From positions 1 to 64,000 of the forward strand of contig CALUJQ010000014.1 in assembly GCA_944320995.1 (NCBI GenBank): a stretch of 64,000 bases of DNA. The letters run 5' to 3'. A model generated the notes under the pieces. It was not told the origin of the DNA, did no database searches, and saw only the letters and a list, made by a program, of their open reading frames with translations. Source of the stretch: an uncultured Barnesiella sp. (GTDB taxonomy: Bacteria > Bacteroidota > Bacteroidia > Bacteroidales > Barnesiellaceae). Shown one piece after another: positions 57,411 to 64,000 of the stretch (positions within the stretch are counted from its first letter, which is position 1; each line of letters starts with the position of its first letter). The translations under genes and the position numbers were made by a program.

Positions 57411-59743
57411 GCAAAATGGGAATGATGAAGAAAATGAAAAATATATTGATTGCAAGTTCTCTTTTGCTTTGTCTCTCTCTCTCGCAGGGACTCTCGGCCC
57501 ATGAAACTTGTTTGCCGGTGATCCCGGCTCCGGAGGACTATTCGGTCGGTGAGGGATACTTCTGTTTCACGCCCGGAACGACATTCGGGGTTGAGAATGA
57601 GAGCCAGTTGCAAATGGTTTCGCAGTTTACCTCTTTGTTGGGCAAAACGGCAGGGTTCCTGCCCGGGGTGAAAATAGGGAACGATAACGCCGATATCTGC
57701 TTTAAGACCGTTGCTACGATGCCGGGTGAGGCATATCGGTTGGTCGTGACCCCCGAACGAGTGGAGATAGAGGCCTCGGGCGATGCCGGGTTCTTTTATG
57801 CGTTGCAATCAATACGCCAGTTATTACCCCCTCAAATCGAAGGGGATAAGCTGGATAGGACGATGACCTGCCGAATCCCGGTAATGACGATTGACGATTC
57901 TCCTCGTTTCGGCTACCGGGGATTAATGCTCGATGTTTCACGTTTCTTTATGCCCAAGTCCGATTTGTTGAAGATGATAGAAGCCGCTTCGTTTTTGAAA
58001 ATCAACAAACTGCATTTGCATTTGGTCGATGACAACGGGTGGAGGTTGGAGATAAAGAAATATCCGAAACTGACCCAGATAGGAGCGTGGCGGGTGAAGA
58101 GGGACGAGATATTTCCTAATCGCCGGAATCAAGAACGGGGCGAGGCTGCCACCGAAGGTGGATATTATACGCAAGACGATATGAAAGAGATTATCCGTTA
58201 TGCGGCTTCGCGGCAGATCGAAATCATTCCCGAGATAGAGATGCCGGCACATACCAATTCGTCGTTGGCTGCCTATCCCGAGTTGGCTTGCCCGATAGAA
58301 GATCGTTTTATCGGAGTATTGCCCGGTATTGGTGGAAAAAATTCAGAGATTGTTTATTGTGCCGGGAACGATAGCGTATTCTCGTTTTTGGAAGATGTCA
58401 TCGACGAGGTAGTCGCATTGTTCCCCTCCAAATATATTCATTTGGGAGGAGACGAAGCCTCGAAGGTGAATTGGGCAAAATGCCCGAAATGCCAAGCCCG
58501 TATGAAAGCCGAGCATATCGAGCATATCGAAGAGTTGCAGAGCTACTTCATGACCCGAATGAGTAACTATGTGAGAAGCAAAGGTAAAGAGGTAATGGGT
58601 TGGGACGAGCTGACCAACAGCACTTTGCCCGAAGGTGCCATTATATATGGTTGGCAAGGTCTCGGCAAAGCAGCCTTGAAAGCAGCCGACCAAGGACACC
58701 GCTTCATCATGACTCCGGCAAGAGTGCTCTATCTCATTCGCTATCAAGGGCCCCAATGGTTCGAACCGGTAACCTATTTCGGGAATAACACGTTGAAAGA
58801 TGTCTATTCTTATGAACCGGTGCAAGCCGACTGGAAACCGACGTATGAAGATTTATTAATGGGCGTGCAGGCCTCTATGTGGACCGAATTTTGCAATACG
58901 CCCGATGATGTCGAATATTTGGTCTTCCCTCGTTTGCTGGCGTTGGCCGACATTGCATGGTGTGAGAAGGGCTCGAAAGATTGGCCCGGTTTCTTGAAAC
59001 GCATTGACAAGGTACTGCCGCATATCGAGGAGATGGGCATTACATCAGCCCGGTCGATGTACAATATCGACCACAAGGTTACTCCGGTAAAGAATAAGTT
59101 GTGTGTGGAATTATCTTGTATCCGTCCCGACGTGGAGATACGATATACCTGCGATGGCTCGGAACCCGGGGCCTCTTCGTCGTTGTATTTTTCGCCTTTG
59201 ACAGTGGGGAAAGCTACCTGTATCAAGGCAGCCACCTTTGTGGATAACCAGAAAATGGGCGAGACCCTGTCGCTTGATATACAATGGAACAAGGCAACCG
59301 GTAAGGAGGTACAGGCTTCGAATGACAAGAAGTATGTTTTGACCAATGGCGTGAGAGGCAGTTTGCGCCATTCCGATTTCGAATGGGCCGGGTGGTACGA
59401 TCAGGACGCTTCGTTTGTACTGGATTTAGGTAAAAAGATCGCGATTCGCGAGGTGCGTATAGGCTGCATTACCAATTCGGGCATGGCTGTTCACAAACCG
59501 TCGGCTATTCGTTTATTCGTGTCGGACAATAACGAAACCTTTGTCCCCGCGGGAGAGATTGTTTACACCCAAGAGGATATTTTCAAGAACCGTACCGCTA
59601 TCGAAGATGCGGTTTTCGAAGGACTGAACTTGAAAGCACGTTACTTGAAATTCGAAATGACGTCTCCGGGCGTTTGTCCTGCCGGCGATGTGCGCGAAGG
59701 GCAAAAGATATGGATGTATTTCGATGAAGTGATGGTGAAGTAG
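57407..59743 (+). CDS. Beta-N-acetylhexosaminidase, family GH20
   Basis: 778 residues with a signal peptide (LIASSLLLCLSLSQGLSA). An N-terminal GH20b domain (about residues 35-155) precedes the catalytic barrel, opening RGLMLDVSRFFMPKSDLL, with the catalytic pair Asp349-Glu350 in HLGGDEAS and IYGWQG further on. After residue about 545 come a chitobiase-C-like domain (VEIRYTCDGSEPGASSSLYF) and a discoidin-type F5/8C domain at the end. It removes terminal GlcNAc or GalNAc. Its start overlaps the sulfatase stop (ATGA), so desulfation and hexosamine removal are made in a coupled way. Confidence 0.94.
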   Translation: MSKMGMMKKMKNILIASSLLLCLSLSQGLSAHETCLPVIPAPEDYSVGEGYFCFTPGTTFGVENESQLQMVSQFTSLLGKTAGFLPGVKIGNDNADICFKTVATMPGEAYRLVVTPERVEIEASGDAGFFYALQSIRQLLPPQIEGDKLDRTMTCRIPVMTIDDSPRFGYRGLMLDVSRFFMPKSDLLKMIEAASFLKINKLHLHLVDDNGWRLEIKKYPKLTQIGAWRVKRDEIFPNRRNQERGEAATEGGYYTQDDMKEIIRYAASRQIEIIPEIEMPAHTNSSLAAYPELACPIEDRFIGVLPGIGGKNSEIVYCAGNDSVFSFLEDVIDEVVALFPSKYIHLGGDEASKVNWAKCPKCQARMKAEHIEHIEELQSYFMTRMSNYVRSKGKEVMGWDELTNSTLPEGAIIYGWQGLGKAALKAADQGHRFIMTPARVLYLIRYQGPQWFEPVTYFGNNTLKDVYSYEPVQADWKPTYEDLLMGVQASMWTEFCNTPDDVEYLVFPRLLALADIAWCEKGSKDWPGFLKRIDKVLPHIEEMGITSARSMYNIDHKVTPVKNKLCVELSCIRPDVEIRYTCDGSEPGASSSLYFSPLTVGKATCIKAATFVDNQKMGETLSLDIQWNKATGKEVQASNDKKYVLTNGVRGSLRHSDFEWAGWYDQDASFVLDLGKKIAIREVRIGCITNSGMAVHKPSAIRLFVSDNNETFVPAGEIVYTQEDIFKNRTAIEDAVFEGLNLKARYLKFEMTSPGVCPAGDVREGQKIWMYFDEVMVK

Positions 59744-59789
59744 CCCACTAAGGGCGATTGCCTTTTCGAACCTTTTGGTCGATATATCG

Positions 59790-59832
59790 TATTTTTGCCA
59801 TCTTGATTTCTCCAAAGAGAAATCAAGATGGC
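59790..59832 (+). promoter_or_regulatory. -7 box overlapped by a 16-bp perfect inverted repeat
   Basis: TATTTTTG (59790-59797) matches the -7 consensus. Its last base begins a perfect inverted repeat (arms 59797-59812 and 59817-59832, core GATTTCTC/GAGAAATC) with loop CAAA. It is not followed by a T-tract, so it is not a terminator. The repeat covers the predicted transcription start of the second sulfatase gene, 17 bp before its ATG; it could be an operator or a 5' mRNA-stabilising hairpin. Confidence 0.65.
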
Positions 59833-59849
59833 CATATTAGAAAGTATAT

Positions 59850-61397
59850 ATGAAGTCTATACCATTGATACTACCGTTGATAACTCTGCCCTTTTCGGGA
59901 TATGCCGAGGAACAGCAGCCTGCGGGAATGCCTCAATCTCCTAATGTTATATTTATTTATGCCGATGATATTGGATATGGCGATTTGAGTTGCAACGGAG
60001 CGAAAACGATATGTACCCCCAATGTTGAGCGTTTGGCTGCCGAGGGTGTGCGTTTTACCAATGCGCACAGTGCGGCGGCGACGAGTACTCCGGCCCGGTA
60101 TGCAATGTTGACCGGTGAGTATGCGTGGCGCAGGCAGGGAACAGGCATTGCCGACGGCGATGCCGGCATGATTATTCGTCCCGAGCGATATACCCTTGCC
60201 GATATGTTTCACGAGGCCGGATATGTGACTGCGGCTATCGGTAAGTGGCATTTGGGGTTGGGCGATAAGAAGGGTACACAGGACTGGAACAAACTTCTTT
60301 CCCCTAATCTGTCGGATATAGGTTTTGACTACTCTTATATTATGGCAGCTACGGGCGACCGGGTCCCTTGTGTATTCGTAGAGAACGGGCAAGTGGTGAA
60401 CCTCGATCCGGACGATCCCATTTATGTGAGCTACCAAAAGAACTTCCCGGGAGAGCCTACGGGGAAAAACAATCCCGAATTGTTGACCATGCACCCGTCG
60501 CATGGTCATAACCAAAGTATTGTGAACGGAATTTCACGCATCGGTTTTATGAAAGGAGGCAAATCGGCCTTGTGGAAAGACGATCAAATTGCCGATGAAC
60601 TTACCGGCAAAGCCATTTCATTTATTGAACAGCATAAAGACCGACCTTTCTTCCTCTATTTTGCCACGCAAGATGCCCATGTGCCCCGGGTACCGAATGC
60701 CCGTTTTGCCGGGAAATCGGGTATGGGGCCACGGGGAGATGTCTTGTTGCAATTCGATTGGAGTGTGGGTGAGGTAATGAATACGTTGAAACGGTTAGGC
60801 CTCGATAAAAATACGATCGTAATCCTGTCGAGCGACAACGGCCCCGTTGTAGATGACGGTTACCGTGATATGGCTGTCGAAATGTTGGGAGACCATAAAC
60901 CCGGAGGCCCGTTCCGTGGCGGCAAATATAGTTCTTACGAAGCGGGTACGCGGGTACCTTGTATTTTGCGGTGGTCCGGTCAAGTGGAGCCTTCGGTTTC
61001 AAATGCTTTGGTTTGTCAACTGGATTGGATAGCCTCTATTGCTTCATTGTTGGGCGTGGAAATGCCGGCCGATGCCGCCCCCGATAGCGAAAATTATTTG
61101 GACGCTTGGTTAGGGAAAGACTTGAAAGGCCGGCCCTGTTTGGTAGAACAGAATGCCCAAAATAATTTGTCGATTATTACCGAGGAATGGAAATATATAG
61201 AGCCGGGAAAGGGAGTCCCGTTTAACCGCAATGTAGGTATCGAGACCGGTAACAGTCCTGATCCTCAGTTATATAATATGTATGACGATTTGGGCGAAAA
61301 GGAGAATGTCGCCGAAAAATATCCCGAGGTGGTCGAAAAACTTGCAGCGAAACTTGCCGCAATAAAAGATGACCGTGTGGGACTTCCATTGGAATGA
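59850..61397 (+). CDS. Sulfatase, arylsulfatase A-like
   Basis: 515 residues with a signal peptide (IPLILPLITLPFSGYAE). The fold opens NVIFIYADDIGYGDLSCNG; the maturation motif is STPARYAMLTGEYAW with Ser79 as formylglycine precursor. KWHLGLGDKK, HVPRVP and the SSDNGPVVDDGY acidic segment complete the site. The sequence type is that of Bacteroides enzymes removing sulfate from galactose or GalNAc; which position is uncertain. The GH2 gene begins 28 bp downstream, fitting removal of sulfate from Gal before beta-galactosidase action. Confidence 0.92.
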   Translation: MKSIPLILPLITLPFSGYAEEQQPAGMPQSPNVIFIYADDIGYGDLSCNGAKTICTPNVERLAAEGVRFTNAHSAAATSTPARYAMLTGEYAWRRQGTGIADGDAGMIIRPERYTLADMFHEAGYVTAAIGKWHLGLGDKKGTQDWNKLLSPNLSDIGFDYSYIMAATGDRVPCVFVENGQVVNLDPDDPIYVSYQKNFPGEPTGKNNPELLTMHPSHGHNQSIVNGISRIGFMKGGKSALWKDDQIADELTGKAISFIEQHKDRPFFLYFATQDAHVPRVPNARFAGKSGMGPRGDVLLQFDWSVGEVMNTLKRLGLDKNTIVILSSDNGPVVDDGYRDMAVEMLGDHKPGGPFRGGKYSSYEAGTRVPCILRWSGQVEPSVSNALVCQLDWIASIASLLGVEMPADAAPDSENYLDAWLGKDLKGRPCLVEQNAQNNLSIITEEWKYIEPGKGVPFNRNVGIETGNSPDPQLYNMYDDLGEKENVAEKYPEVVEKLAAKLAAIKDDRVGLPLE

Positions 61398-61404
61398 TAA
61401 TTAA

Positions 61405-64000
<2,596 letters not shown>

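Noticed and set aside
59797..59832. Reading the 16-bp inverted repeat as the terminator of the GH20 gene
   Set aside because: It is not followed by a T-tract on either strand and begins inside a -7 box; regulatory use is more likely, though not proven.

Overview
The window looks like a chromosomal segment of a gut-type member of the Bacteroidales (Bacteroidota); a Barnesiella/Coprobacter-like genus is only a guess. The support is: Bacteroidota promoters of the form TTTG-N19/20-TAnnTTTG upstream of several genes; few Shine-Dalgarno sites; Bacteroidota neighbourhoods such as DUF3078-pyrG-yidC and an ilv operon containing an acyl-ACP thioesterase; a lipidated BamA/TamA-family protein (TamL type); a Wzi-family capsule protein; and serine-type sulfatases beside GH20 and GH2 enzymes.

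Layout. 1-3.8 kb is accessory-looking: a tyrosine integrase running off the left edge, a small HTH protein, an exported Sel1-repeat protein and a beta-barrel-like partner. 3.8-8.7 kb is housekeeping: nitroreductase and riboflavin synthase (minus), then a fused ABC-ATPase/DUF4435 protein overlapping menA, an exported protein and Hsp20. 8.7-25.2 kb is an exopolysaccharide locus: an inverted family 2 glycosyltransferase, Wza- and Wzc-type export proteins, a Wzy-like polymerase, a Wzx-like flippase, three GT-B glycosyltransferases, an acyltransferase, a radical SAM enzyme with its own promoter, then a DUF4136 lipoprotein, an outer-membrane protein, a Wzi-family protein and a lipocalin-like lipoprotein. 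25.2-31.8 kb holds DUF3078 with a partner, pyrG, yidC and a small outer-membrane-like protein. 31.8-38 kb is the minus-strand branched-chain amino acid operon ilvD-ilvB-ilvN-thioesterase-ilvC. Its leader contains a 22-codon peptide gene rich in Leu/Ile/Val codons and mutually exclusive terminator and antiterminator hairpins. 38-44.3 kb holds tamL, tRNA-Arg(UCU), a MORN-repeat protein, GtrA and CDP-alcohol phosphotransferase genes, and mdh. 44.5-48.6 kb is a dTDP-3-amino-3,6-dideoxyhexose operon (rfbB, rfbA, two tandem FdtA-type cupins, DegT aminotransferase). 48.6-55.2 kb is minus-strand housekeeping: tpx, a thioredoxin-fold protein, metH, ruvC and DUF4286. 55.8-64 kb is a plus-strand sulfated-glycan degradation cluster: GlcNAc-6-sulfatase-like enzyme, GH20 hexosaminidase, second sulfatase and GH2 beta-galactosidase, running off the right edge.

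The best candidates for new biology are the ilv attenuator, which can be read base by base; the fused ATPase-TOPRIM-like protein translationally coupled to menaquinone synthesis; the radical SAM enzyme in the polysaccharide locus; the paired FdtA paralogues, one lacking a conserved histidine; and the 16-bp perfect inverted repeat placed on the predicted start of transcription of the second sulfatase unit. Several long open frames antisense to real genes were rejected as shadows.
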